DNA from: Planctomycetota bacterium
Lineage (GTDB): Bacteria; Planctomycetota; Planctomycetia; Planctomycetales; Planctomycetaceae
Direction: 5' to 3'
Assembly (NCBI GenBank): GCA_027624335.1
Contig: JAQBWV010000012.1
Coordinates: 1-48,429, forward strand
DNA length: 48,429 nucleotides
The first letter of the stretch is position 1, and each line of letters starts with the position of its first letter. The notes under the pieces were generated by a model. The model had not been told where the DNA came from, did no database searches, and was given only the letters and a program-made list of their open reading frames with translations. Shown here piece after piece: positions 16,281-23,962 of this stretch. The position numbers were made by a program, and so were the translations under genes.

Positions 16281-17204
16281 ATGGAACGTTCAAAGCATGA
16301 TCAGTTAGTGCATATTTTTGCGGTTGTCACAGCTGTAGTGTCGCTGGCTCCGATCGGACTCGGGTCACTTGTAACGACGTTGGGTGCAGGGATGGCGTTT
16401 CCGGACTGGCCGACATCAGATGGCCAGGGAATGCTGGCTTACCCGTGGTTGCATTCGACAGGGGATAAGTTTGTAGAGCATGGTCACAGGCTGGCTGGGA
16501 TGCTGGTTGGAGTGTGTTCGATTGGGCTTTGTGTCGCGGCATGGATCGGCAGGAGTTCAAGCAACGTTCGGCTGGCAGTTGTGATGGTTCTCGTCGGGGT
16601 CATCGTGCAGGGTCTGCTGGGCGGTTTACGGGTCCGTTTAGATCGACAGGTGGTCGCATTCGGGCATAGTGTGTTTGGTTGCCTGGTGTTTGTGGGGTTG
16701 TGGATGGTGAGTTCTGCCACCAGCCGGAGCTGGGCGATGTTATCGAGGCAGGTATTGGATTCTCGGAGTCTTGTGATTTTCGCGTGGATGTATCCTGTCT
16801 GTGCACTCACTCAGTACGTCATCGGCGGAGTTATCCGTCACTTTGGTGGCCTGGTAGATGCTCATTTGATTGGTGCTGTTCTGATATTTCTGTTGTCAGT
16901 TACTGTGGTGATCGTTTCCTTTCGCGGAATGTATGGTGACCTCCGAGGCAGAGCACTGCTGGTTGGAGTGGCCGTAAGCGGGCAGATTCTGATCGGCTTG
17001 GCGGTCTGGCTGACAAAATTTGGATTTGCCCCGGTCGGGCTTGTGGCGGTTCAGCATTCGCTGGCACAGGTGGTGGCTCGGAGTTTACATACGGTTATTG
17101 GGATGGTTGTCGTTGCGACGGCGGTTTCGTGGGCCGTTACTGTGTTGAGATTGTCTGGTGGCTTCGGATCAGTACCGGAAGGTACTGAACTAGCGGCTGG
17201 ATAG
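16281..17204 (+). CDS. ctaA: Haem A synthase (COX15/CtaA family)
   Basis: An integral membrane monooxygenase that converts haem O to haem A for the oxidase. About eight hydrophobic segments over 307 residues fit the family. Motifs include LVTTLGAGMAFPDWPTSDG near the N-terminus, EHGHRLAGM with haem-ligand His, and further His at VAFGHSVFG, VDAHLIGA and VQHSLAQ in the expected helices. The ATG at 16281 (MERSKHDQLVH) is preferred over an in-frame GTG at 16266 because the family usually starts close to this basic segment. Neither start has a strong ribosome-binding site. It lies 20 bases after coxA and before ctaB, the enzyme that supplies its substrate. Confidence 0.92.
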   Translation: MERSKHDQLVHIFAVVTAVVSLAPIGLGSLVTTLGAGMAFPDWPTSDGQGMLAYPWLHSTGDKFVEHGHRLAGMLVGVCSIGLCVAAWIGRSSSNVRLAVVMVLVGVIVQGLLGGLRVRLDRQVVAFGHSVFGCLVFVGLWMVSSATSRSWAMLSRQVLDSRSLVIFAWMYPVCALTQYVIGGVIRHFGGLVDAHLIGAVLIFLLSVTVVIVSFRGMYGDLRGRALLVGVAVSGQILIGLAVWLTKFGFAPVGLVAVQHSLAQVVARSLHTVIGMVVVATAVSWAVTVLRLSGGFGSVPEGTELAAG

Positions 17205-17263
17205 GTCTGTTTGATTTGGTCGGAGTGACCAGTCGACATTTTGATCCGGGATCAATAGTAAGT

Positions 17264-18184
17264 ATGAGTTCTGCAAGTGTCTCAAGTGGCTTGTCGGGTC
17301 GAGAAGTGGCAGTGCCGCTAACTCGGGTTGGAGATTACGTGCAGTTGGCGAAACCACGCATTGCGGCTATGGGGATGGTTGCGGTTGCCGTAGGTTATTT
17401 CGTGAGTTTCAGAGGTACGTTTGCGGTTGCCGAGCTTGGCATTGCATGTTTCGGCATTGCGTGCGTCGCCGTCGCGTGCAGTTTTCTTAATCAGTGGTAC
17501 GAACAGGATACTGATTGCAGGATGGCCAGGACGACTGATCGTCCCGTGCCAGGCGGCCGAATTCGGTCAGGTGAGGTGCTTTCCGTCGGGCTGTTGCTAA
17601 TGGTGGTTGGGTTTGTCTGGTTGTTAGTTTCCGTAAATGCTCTTACTGCTTTGCTGTCGCTTGTTACGTTGGTTTTGTATGTCGCTGTCTACACTCCGCT
17701 GAAGAGAGTTTCGAGTTTGTGTACTGTAGTCGGGGCGGTTTCGGGGGCGATGCCACCGGTTCTCGGCTGGACAGCCGCAGGAGGGCGTCTGGACAGCGGA
17801 GCAGCCGCTCTGTTTCTACTTCTGTTCACGTGGCAGTTTCCTCATTTTCTGGCGATCGCCACTATCTATCGCAAGGATTATGAGGCAGCCGGCCTTCGGA
17901 TGTTGCCACTTGTTCGTGGTGATGCGAATGGAGCTGGATTTGTTAGTGTGGCCTATGCCTGTGTGCTGATACCGGTGAGCTTAATGGTGTGGCAGCAGGA
18001 GCTGGCTGGAAATCTCTATCTTGTAGTTGCGTTGACTGGGGGCGTTGTCTATCTGGTCAGTTCCGTTCGGTTTCTGTTGGAACCGTCGGCGGAGCGGGCA
18101 AAACAGCTCGTTCTTTGCTCGATAGTGTATTTGCCAACGGTCCTGCTGACGATGACCTGGGATCACTACCGGCTGTTGTCGTAG
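17264..18184 (+). CDS. ctaB: Protohaem IX farnesyltransferase (haem O synthase)
   Basis: A UbiA-family prenyltransferase that transfers farnesyl to protohaem, making haem O for the adjacent haem A synthase. The Asp-rich substrate motif NQWYEQDTDCRMARTTDRP is intact (N-x3-E-x-D-x2-M-x-R-T-x2-R-P), and the second motif appears as YRKDYEAAGLRMLP. Eight to nine membrane segments over 306 residues match the family length. The ATG at 17264 is taken as start; an in-frame TTG at 17216 would add 16 residues of no family resemblance. Follows ctaA by 59 bases. Confidence 0.94.
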   Translation: MSSASVSSGLSGREVAVPLTRVGDYVQLAKPRIAAMGMVAVAVGYFVSFRGTFAVAELGIACFGIACVAVACSFLNQWYEQDTDCRMARTTDRPVPGGRIRSGEVLSVGLLLMVVGFVWLLVSVNALTALLSLVTLVLYVAVYTPLKRVSSLCTVVGAVSGAMPPVLGWTAAGGRLDSGAAALFLLLFTWQFPHFLAIATIYRKDYEAAGLRMLPLVRGDANGAGFVSVAYACVLIPVSLMVWQQELAGNLYLVVALTGGVVYLVSSVRFLLEPSAERAKQLVLCSIVYLPTVLLTMTWDHYRLLS

Positions 18185-18310
18185 TTGTGTGTCAGCATCG
18201 GCCAGGGGCAATGTTTCCGGCGATCATTGTGTCGGGAAACTGACTTGGAGTTGTTGCTTTCTTTGCTTAGTTGACTTGTCGAGAAATTCTCGATTTGCAG
18301 GGTTTGAGGT

Positions 18311-19495
18311 ATGTCGCACTCAGGAAATGGTCATGGAAGTTCGGCGCCACCTTTGAAAATGGGGCTGGCGATTCCGAATTCGAAGCTGTGCATGTGGCTG
18401 TTTCTCGGCACCGAGATCATGTTCTTCACAGCGTTCATTGGCAGCTACATCGTGCTGCGAATTGGTTCTCCTGGTTGGCCGAGTGATCCCAAAGACACTC
18501 ACATCCTCGTGCTGGCCGGTGGGATCAACACGTTTGTGCTGATCTTATCCAGTTACCTTGTGGTGCTTTCTCACGAGGCGATGATTGGAAAAGACTACCG
18601 CAAGGCGTGGAAGTTCATGGCTGGCACGATGGCTCTGGCGTTTGTGTTTCTCGGTATCAAGAGCGTTGAATACTACGGCAAGTTTGATCACGACATTGTG
18701 CCGGGTCACATTGCTGAGAACGATGAACAGGCACTCACGAAGCTAGCCCGTGAGTGTACACACTCGCGGGATGCGATGGCCGAAGCACTGTATGTGCTGC
18801 CGGAAGGTCAAACGAAAGTCCCCGAGGTGATTCAGAAGATTGCCGATCTTCTGGCTGAACTTGATGCGTCACCCGATGCCGATCGCCGTATACAACTCGA
18901 AGCCTTCAAGGCAATGCACGACCGGCTCAGTTCGAGCTTCGTGCTCGTCAGGACGAATGCCGACGGTACGACTTCTCTCAATTCGGATCCTGCTGCAATC
19001 AAGAGTGCCCGCGACGCGTATGATGCTGCGGTGAAACAACACGAAGCGGTCGCAGCAAAAGGTGTGGTAGCGGGTACCGAGGCTCCGGCAGCGCCTGCTC
19101 CGCCAGACATCGTGGGTCTGTCGATAGCCGTCCGCCGGGAGCTGTTGCCGCTGCATACGGGCATCGGACACGAACTGAATCCGCTCATCACTGGGCTGCT
19201 CGCAGAAATGAGAGATTCGAAGAGCAATCCGCAGATTGCCAGATACTTCCATGCTCACGATCCACACCCGATGGTGTATGGCAACGTGTTTGCTTCGACC
19301 TACTTCCTGATGACGGGCTTTCACGCCATTCACGTCGTCATAGGAATGATCCTGTTCGGGTTGGTTCTAGCTCAGGGCAGAAACCTCAATGCCGACTGGA
19401 TTGACTTTGTTGAGAATAGTGGCCTGTACTGGCACTTCGTGGACCTTGTCTGGATTTTCCTTTTCCCGTTGCTCTATATCGTTGAGTTCTCGTGA
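18311..19495 (+). CDS. coxC: Cytochrome c oxidase subunit III with large loop insertion
   Basis: The five-helix form of subunit III. Membrane segments lie at about 27-50, 66-88, 100-120, 323-350 and 373-392. The conserved Glu of the first helix is in [16 protein letters not shown], and the [10 protein letters not shown] and [14 protein letters not shown] blocks are typical. Between KSVEYYGKF (to about 125) and [10 protein letters not shown] (from about 323) lies an insertion of nearly 200 residues. It is hydrophilic, charged and Ala-rich, while normal subunits have a short loop there. The insertion is in frame, with no sign of assembly error in the flanks. Length 394 against about 200 for typical five-helix proteins. 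Start ATG immediately follows GAGGT. Confidence 0.93.
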   Translation: MSHSGNGHGSSAPPLKMGLAIPNSKLCMWLFLGTEIMFFTAFIGSYIVLRIGSPGWPSDPKDTHILVLAGGINTFVLILSSYLVVLSHEAMIGKDYRKAWKFMAGTMALAFVFLGIKSVEYYGKFDHDIVPGHIAENDEQALTKLARECTHSRDAMAEALYVLPEGQTKVPEVIQKIADLLAELDASPDADRRIQLEAFKAMHDRLSSSFVLVRTNADGTTSLNSDPAAIKSARDAYDAAVKQHEAVAAKGVVAGTEAPAAPAPPDIVGLSIAVRRELLPLHTGIGHELNPLITGLLAEMRDSKSNPQIARYFHAHDPHPMVYGNVFASTYFLMTGFHAIHVVIGMILFGLVLAQGRNLNADWIDFVENSGLYWHFVDLVWIFLFPLLYIVEFS

Positions 19496-19596
19496 AGCAT
19501 CGAATGTCCTGACTGAATTCGCTATAGCCGAAAGTTGAAGAGGTCGCTCAACGACCATTTGCACAGTTCAGCCTTTGAAACAGAAGAAAGTGCGTG

Positions 19597-19992
19597 ATGG
19601 AAAACCACGAAGAGCATCACCATCCCCCATACAAATTCATCTTTCTGATACTCATTATCTGCACGGCCCTGTCCTGGCTGGCGGATGAGTCGAAGCAGAT
19701 GTTTCCGGGCAAGGGCTGGCTGGCAGTTACAGTGCTGGCGATTGCTGCGATGAAGGCGTCCTGCGTGATGCTTTACTTCATGCATCTTAAGTTTGAGCGG
19801 CACTGGAAGTACGTACTGCTGGGGCCGACATTCATTCTTGCGATTGGGTTGCCACTTGCACTGTTTCCAGATGTTGCTGTGCACTATTACGACGTCGATG
19901 TGCCACAGAACCCGGCTGAGAACCGGGAAGCCGGAAACTATCACGGTGAGGCGGCTTCCGAAGGGCACTCTGTCACTTCAGGCCATCGATGA
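19597..19992 (+). CDS. Cytochrome c oxidase subunit IV (prokaryotic COX4/CyoD-like)
   Basis: A small accessory oxidase subunit of 131 residues with three membrane helices (about 13-28, 40-60 and 72-92). KASCVMLYFMHLKFE is the family hallmark block. The N-terminus is His-rich (MENHEEHHHPPY) and the C-terminus is hydrophilic. The ATG at 19597 is preferred over a GTG directly before it; GAAGAAAG lies upstream. It is the last gene before an intrinsic terminator at 20019-20058, so it closes the bc-oxidase transcription unit. Confidence 0.88.
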   Translation: MENHEEHHHPPYKFIFLILIICTALSWLADESKQMFPGKGWLAVTVLAIAAMKASCVMLYFMHLKFERHWKYVLLGPTFILAIGLPLALFPDVAVHYYDVDVPQNPAENREAGNYHGEAASEGHSVTSGHR

Positions 19993-20288
19993 TTTCCGGA
20001 CTTCTGCTAGACAATTTCCAGGTCCGGTTTCGTCAGCGAGCCGGACCTGTTTGTCTTTCGGGGTGTCTGCATTGTCAAAGGCGAAACTCAGGGCCGACAG
20101 GGTCAAACGAAACAAGCCCCCCGAGTCTGGAAGCTCGCGGTTGTCTTCCTCAGCCACCCGATTCTGAATTTCAGCAACGACTCGGCGATCGCAGCCTGTG
20201 AGTGACACGCGGTGATCGTCAAGTGCCCCTGATAATGACTGTGGTCGGAGCACGAGCAGCAGGCTGCGCGTGGAAAGAGTTGGTCAAA
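19993..20288. other. Intergenic region between the oxidase and ABC units
   Basis: A 296-base gap holding the terminator at 20019-20058 and, by position, the promoter of the ABC/SCO unit. A minus-strand frame (19978-20253, 91 codons) and the extended plus frame from 20202 match nothing recognised and are not called. Confidence 0.4.
20019..20058 (+). terminator. Intrinsic terminator after the oxidase operon
   Basis: CAGGTCCGG (20019-20027) and CCGGACCTG (20041-20049) form a perfect 9-bp GC-rich stem with a 13-base loop. A T-rich run, TTTGTCTTT, follows. It lies 27 bases after the subunit IV stop codon, in the right orientation to end the Rieske-to-subunit-IV transcript. Confidence 0.85.
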
Positions 20289-21227
20289 ATGAACAGTCGA
20301 GACGCGATTCGAGTCGATGGGCTGTCATTCCGATATGGCGATCGCGTCGCGCTTGACTCTGTGAATTTCGCCGTCATGTCGGGTTCAATCTTTGGGTTTC
20401 TGGGGCCGAACGGTGGTGGTAAGACGACGCTGTTCAGCATCCTAAGCTCGGTACTGCCGGTGCAGAGCGGGACCGTTTGTGCTCTTGGTCACGATATTCG
20501 GAAAGAGTCAGCGGCATATCGCGAGCGGATCGGAGTTACGTTTCAGGCTCCAGGACTCGACCGCCGGCTGACTGTTCTTGAGAATCTGATTCATCAGGGC
20601 CATTTGTACGGTCTCACTGGGAAGTTGCTGCGGCAAACTGCCGATGAGTTGCTGACTCAGTTCGGCGTTGCGGATCGGCAGTCGGATATTGTCGATACTC
20701 TTTCCGGGGGGTTGAAGCGTCGAGTTGAGCTGGCAAAGTGCCTGATGCATCGCCCGTCGCTGCTGCTTTTGGATGAGCCGTCGGCAGGTTTGGATCCTGG
20801 TGCACGACATGATCTCTGGACCTGTCTTGAGCAACTCCGGGCGGACCACGGCGTGACGGTCGTGGTGACAAGTCATCTGATGGATGAAGCCGAACGGTGC
20901 GACGAACTGGCATTACTCCATGTGGGAAAGATCGTGGCTCAGGGAAGTCCCTCGAACCTTCGAAGCCGGATCCCGGGCGAGTGCCTGACGATTGTCACCG
21001 AGAAACCCGACGTCTTGCGGAAGAAAATCCAGCACGAGTTGCAGATCGATGCGCAGCGTGTCGGCGAGACATTGCGGTTTCATCAGGCGAACGGGCAGGA
21101 ATTGTTTCAACAGATCATGCAAAGTTTTCCGGACGACATTCGGTCAATCTCCTTGGGGAAACCAACTCTTGAGGACGTGTTTCTGATGGAAACGGGATCA
21201 AAGTTCGCTGAGGCTGTTCGTGATTGA
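20289..21227 (+). CDS. ABC transporter ATP-binding protein (ABC-2/DrrA type)
   Basis: The ATPase of an ABC-2 exporter, 312 residues. Walker A is GPNGGGKTT (39-47), Q-loop TFQAPGLD, signature LSGGLKRR (from 138), Walker B LLLLDEPSAGLDP with D162/E163, and switch His in TSHLMDEAE. A C-terminal extension of about 90 residues is typical of DrrA/NatA-like subunits. The ATG at 20289 (MNSRDAIRVDGLSFRYG) is chosen; the longer frame from GTG 20202 adds 29 residues without family resemblance. Its permease follows after 36 bases. Located in the oxidase maturation cluster, it may move haem, copper or a maturation factor, but the substrate cannot be read from sequence. Confidence 0.92.
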   Translation: MNSRDAIRVDGLSFRYGDRVALDSVNFAVMSGSIFGFLGPNGGGKTTLFSILSSVLPVQSGTVCALGHDIRKESAAYRERIGVTFQAPGLDRRLTVLENLIHQGHLYGLTGKLLRQTADELLTQFGVADRQSDIVDTLSGGLKRRVELAKCLMHRPSLLLLDEPSAGLDPGARHDLWTCLEQLRADHGVTVVVTSHLMDEAERCDELALLHVGKIVAQGSPSNLRSRIPGECLTIVTEKPDVLRKKIQHELQIDAQRVGETLRFHQANGQELFQQIMQSFPDDIRSISLGKPTLEDVFLMETGSKFAEAVRD

Positions 21228-21263
21228 GTGACTGAAAGTACCAAAAGTAATTCTTAACTGAGC

Positions 21264-22205
21264 ATGTCGATGTCCGCCTTGAGTCACGCCGAAACTGAAC
21301 CCACGCCAGCGCACTGCGGAAGACCGCGAGCATGGCTGGCGGTCTGGACGTTGTGCCGTCGCGAGATCACTCGATTTCTGCGACAACGGTCGCGACTGAT
21401 TGGAGCTTTGGCGACTCCGATCGTGTTCTGGGTCCTGTTCGGCGCCGGGCTGCACGATTCATTTCAGGCTCCTGCAGGAGTCTCCGGGGGCATGAGTTAT
21501 CGAGCCTATTTCCTGCCTGGAATCACGGCGTTGATTCTGATGTTCACGGCTATCTTTTCCGCGATGTCGATCATCGAAGACCGGCACGAAGGATTCCTTC
21601 AGGGGGTACTGGTTTCTCCTGTGTCGCGTTCCAGCCTGGTCCTGGGCAAAGTCGCTGGTGGAGTGGTGATGGCAGTTGTTCAAGCCTTGATGTTTGTTGG
21701 TCTCGGCTGGTTGATGGGAAACGTCGGGCTGGCTGATGACCTGGTTTTCGACCTGAACCTCGTTCGTATCTTCATTCTGACACTGTTCATGGCGCTGGTG
21801 GCATTCGGCCTGACATCGCTGGGTTTCATGCTCGCGTGGAAGCTGGATTCTATTCAGGGTTTCCATGCGATCATGAACGTATTTCTGATGCCGATGTGGC
21901 TGCTCTCGGGAGCATTTTTTCCAGCAGCACAGTCGGGCACGCTGTCAGTGATCATGAAGCTGAATCCGCTTTCCTACGGCGTGGCCGGAATTCGACGGTT
22001 GCTGTATGGCAGTTCGTCTGACAGCGTCGCCGATGCCACTATGATTCAACCACCCTCGCTTCTGACCTGCGTGCTGATGTCGACCGTGTTTGCCGGATTG
22101 TGCTTTCAGGGAGCAGTCTGGCAGGCTCGACGTGGCCAGTTTTCCACGGCCAGAGTCGCGTCGGCCAAAAGTGGGAAGAGTACGCGTGGGAAACACAATT
22201 CCTGA
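21264..22205 (+). CDS. ABC-2 type transporter permease (DrrB-like)
   Basis: The membrane partner of the preceding ATPase, 313 residues. Six hydrophobic segments follow a basic N-terminus (WTLCRREITRFLRQRSR is the elbow/coupling region). Family-typical blocks include YRAYFLPGI, SIIEDRHEGFLQGVLVSPVSR, MPMWLLSGAFFP and LNPLSYGVAGIR. C-terminal tail is basic. The ABC-2 permease fold is common to exporters of drugs, polysaccharides and haem-related compounds. Position before SCO and after the oxidase genes points to a role in oxidase biogenesis, which remains inference. Confidence 0.9.
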   Translation: MSMSALSHAETEPTPAHCGRPRAWLAVWTLCRREITRFLRQRSRLIGALATPIVFWVLFGAGLHDSFQAPAGVSGGMSYRAYFLPGITALILMFTAIFSAMSIIEDRHEGFLQGVLVSPVSRSSLVLGKVAGGVVMAVVQALMFVGLGWLMGNVGLADDLVFDLNLVRIFILTLFMALVAFGLTSLGFMLAWKLDSIQGFHAIMNVFLMPMWLLSGAFFPAAQSGTLSVIMKLNPLSYGVAGIRRLLYGSSSDSVADATMIQPPSLLTCVLMSTVFAGLCFQGAVWQARRGQFSTARVASAKSGKSTRGKHNS

Positions 22206-22262
22206 TGGTTAACAGCAGCGTCGCGACGTTTCGCCGCTGAATCTTCATGCGATGAGAACTGG

Positions 22263-23003
22263 ATGATGAACGAGCAGAAAAACGATTCGCGAGGGCGCTT
22301 CCTGGTTGTTGGTTTCTGCCTGTGGGGAGCCGTGTTTGCGGCACTCTTTTTCATGTGGAAGCAGCGGACCGCAGAGTCGGCTCGCATTGGCGTTGAAGAT
22401 TCTGCTGGTACCAATGTGGTTGCCATTGAGGGCAACGGCTCAAGTGACGTGCCGGACGAAGTTGAGGCAGGAGGCCGGGAGCCGGATGAAATCAAGTTCA
22501 CCTGGCCAGAGAGGGGCGTTCGAGATTTCACGCTGACAGATAGTCGCGGCGAGAAGGTCTCAAAGAGCGACCTGTTGGGAAAACCGTGGATTGCGTCGTT
22601 CATTTTTACACGATGTGCTGGGCCATGTCCGAGAGTCGCGGCAGCATTCAAAGAGCTACAAAAGCGGTATCCGGAACACAACGTCAATCTGGTGACGTTT
22701 ACCGTCGACCCGGACAACGACACACCGGAAGTGCTGACAAAGTTTGCGAACTTCTGGGAAGCTGATCTAGATCGCTGGCTTTTCCTGACCGGTGACAAAG
22801 ACACGATTTACAACATGATCGGCCAGGATTTTTTGATGCCGGTCGGTCCGTCTCCCGATCCAACACCGGGCTGGGAGATAATTCACACGACGAATATCTG
22901 CCTGGTCGACCAGACTGGGAAAGTGGTTGGGAAATACAACTCACTGAAGGAAGCGGAAGTCTCCTTGCTGAGACGAGACCTGGATGCGCTGCTGGGCAAG
23001 TGA
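22263..23003 (+). CDS. SCO1/SenC family copper chaperone
   Basis: A membrane-anchored thioredoxin-fold protein that delivers copper to the CuA site of CoxB and keeps its cysteines reduced. An N-terminal helix (about 12-32) anchors it. Copper ligands are C118 and C122 in FTRCAGPCP, with H208 in EIIHTTNICLVD. WIASFIFTRC and VTFTVDPDNDTPEVL are typical SCO blocks. 246 residues. Tandem ATG codons at 22263 and 22266 make the first residue uncertain by one. It lies 57 bases downstream of the permease, in the same unit. Confidence 0.93.
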   Translation: MMNEQKNDSRGRFLVVGFCLWGAVFAALFFMWKQRTAESARIGVEDSAGTNVVAIEGNGSSDVPDEVEAGGREPDEIKFTWPERGVRDFTLTDSRGEKVSKSDLLGKPWIASFIFTRCAGPCPRVAAAFKELQKRYPEHNVNLVTFTVDPDNDTPEVLTKFANFWEADLDRWLFLTGDKDTIYNMIGQDFLMPVGPSPDPTPGWEIIHTTNICLVDQTGKVVGKYNSLKEAEVSLLRRDLDALLGK

Positions 23004-23046
23004 GATTACAGAGTGCAGGACTGCCTGTTGACGGGAGATCGAACGC

Positions 23047-23517
23047 GTGACGCTGATTATTGCTGCCGAACTTCCCGACTGGCTGGCGGCATTGCCGGCG
23101 GTAAATGCATCACTGAACGGGTTGGCAACGGTGCTGCTCGTGATCGGTTTCTGGCTGATCAGACAAGGAAAACGAGACGCCCATCGGAACGTCATGTTGT
23201 CGGCGTTTGGAGTGTCGATCGCTTTTCTGGTGTGCTATGTCGCGTACCACGCCGGGCTGAATCACTACACGGGAGAACACGGCAAGGGTTTTACAGGAAC
23301 AGGAACTGTTCGCGTTGCTTACTTTGTAATTCTGATCAGCCACGTGCTGCTGGCGGCGGTTGTGCCATTCCTCGCTATCATTACGATTTACCGCGGCTTG
23401 AAAGCGGACTGGGTTCGGCACAAGAAGATCGCAAGAGTGACGTTTCCCATCTGGCTGTACGTGTCAGTTACGGGTGTTGTGATTTATGTAATGCTGTACC
23501 ATCTGCCACTGGAGTAG
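23047..23517 (+). CDS. DUF420 membrane protein (YozB/CtaM-like oxidase assembly factor)
   Basis: A 156-residue, four-helix membrane protein of the DUF420 family. Landmarks are LPAVNASLNGLATVLLVIG, RDAHRNVMLSAF, YHAGLNHY and LKADWVRHKKIARVTFPIWLYVSVTGV, with several conserved His that could bind metal. Bacillus YozB/CtaM-type proteins of this family are needed for aa3/caa3 oxidase assembly, probably at the CuB stage. The neighbourhood (SCO upstream, oxidase genes earlier) supports the same role here. GTG start at 23047, 43 bases after SCO. Family assignment is firm, exact step inferred. Confidence 0.85.
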   Translation: MTLIIAAELPDWLAALPAVNASLNGLATVLLVIGFWLIRQGKRDAHRNVMLSAFGVSIAFLVCYVAYHAGLNHYTGEHGKGFTGTGTVRVAYFVILISHVLLAAVVPFLAIITIYRGLKADWVRHKKIARVTFPIWLYVSVTGVVIYVMLYHLPLE

Positions 23518-23521
23518 ACCC

Positions 23522-23827
23522 ATGAAATATAGAACATTTCGATTTCTGCTGATCCCCGCGATTGCGGCAGTGCTGACACTGAGTGCTCCTGCTGGTTCAA
23601 CGGCATTCGCCTGCCCGATGTGTAAAGCCGCCACGGAAGAGGATGATTCCAAGCCGCAGGCATACATGTACAGCATCATTTTCATGCTGACCGTGCCGGC
23701 GACGCTGGTTTCCGGCGTGACGTTCAGTCTGTTTGCGATGAACCGCAAAGAGGCTGAAGCTCTTCGCGAAGCCGGCCTGTTCGATACAAATCCGACCGGC
23801 AATTCTCCGGAACAGACGGAAAGCTGA
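23522..23827 (+). CDS. Small secreted/membrane protein with CPMC motif
   Basis: A 101-residue protein not assigned to a named family. A signal peptide (about 1-30) ends near AFA. Directly after the likely cleavage site comes a CPMC motif (residues 31-34), then a short acidic linker, one membrane helix (about 50-70, IIFMLTVPATLVSGVTFSLF) and a charged cytoplasmic tail. Starts four bases after the DUF420 stop, so translation is probably coupled. The Cys-x2-Cys with Met, placed on the periplasmic side and next to SCO and DUF420 genes, suggests a copper-handling or thiol-redox helper for the oxidase; this is inference. Confidence 0.75.
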   Translation: MKYRTFRFLLIPAIAAVLTLSAPAGSTAFACPMCKAATEEDDSKPQAYMYSIIFMLTVPATLVSGVTFSLFAMNRKEAEALREAGLFDTNPTGNSPEQTES

Positions 23828-23873
23828 TCGGCAAACGATATCGTTCAACAGGGCTGATGAAGTGAGCAGTTTC

Positions 23874-23912
23874 CGGCTCCGAGGTCACTTGATCACGGAG
23901 CCGCTTTTGTTT
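23874..23912 (+). terminator. Intrinsic terminator after the maturation-factor operon
   Basis: CGGCTCCG (23874-23881) pairs perfectly with CGGAGCCG (23896-23903) across a 14-base loop. CTTTTGTTT follows. It sits 47 bases after the CPMC protein gene and before the phosphofructokinase gene, separating the two transcription units. Confidence 0.88.
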
Positions 23913-23962
23913 CAATCGAGCGGTGGCTCGGCCAGAGTACTTTGAACAGTCGAGGACGCAGC

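Noticed and set aside
19978..20253. Minus-strand open frame of 91 codons between the oxidase and ABC units
   Set aside because: It runs through the intrinsic terminator hairpin and the end of the subunit IV gene, has no recognisable domain, and opposes the operon.
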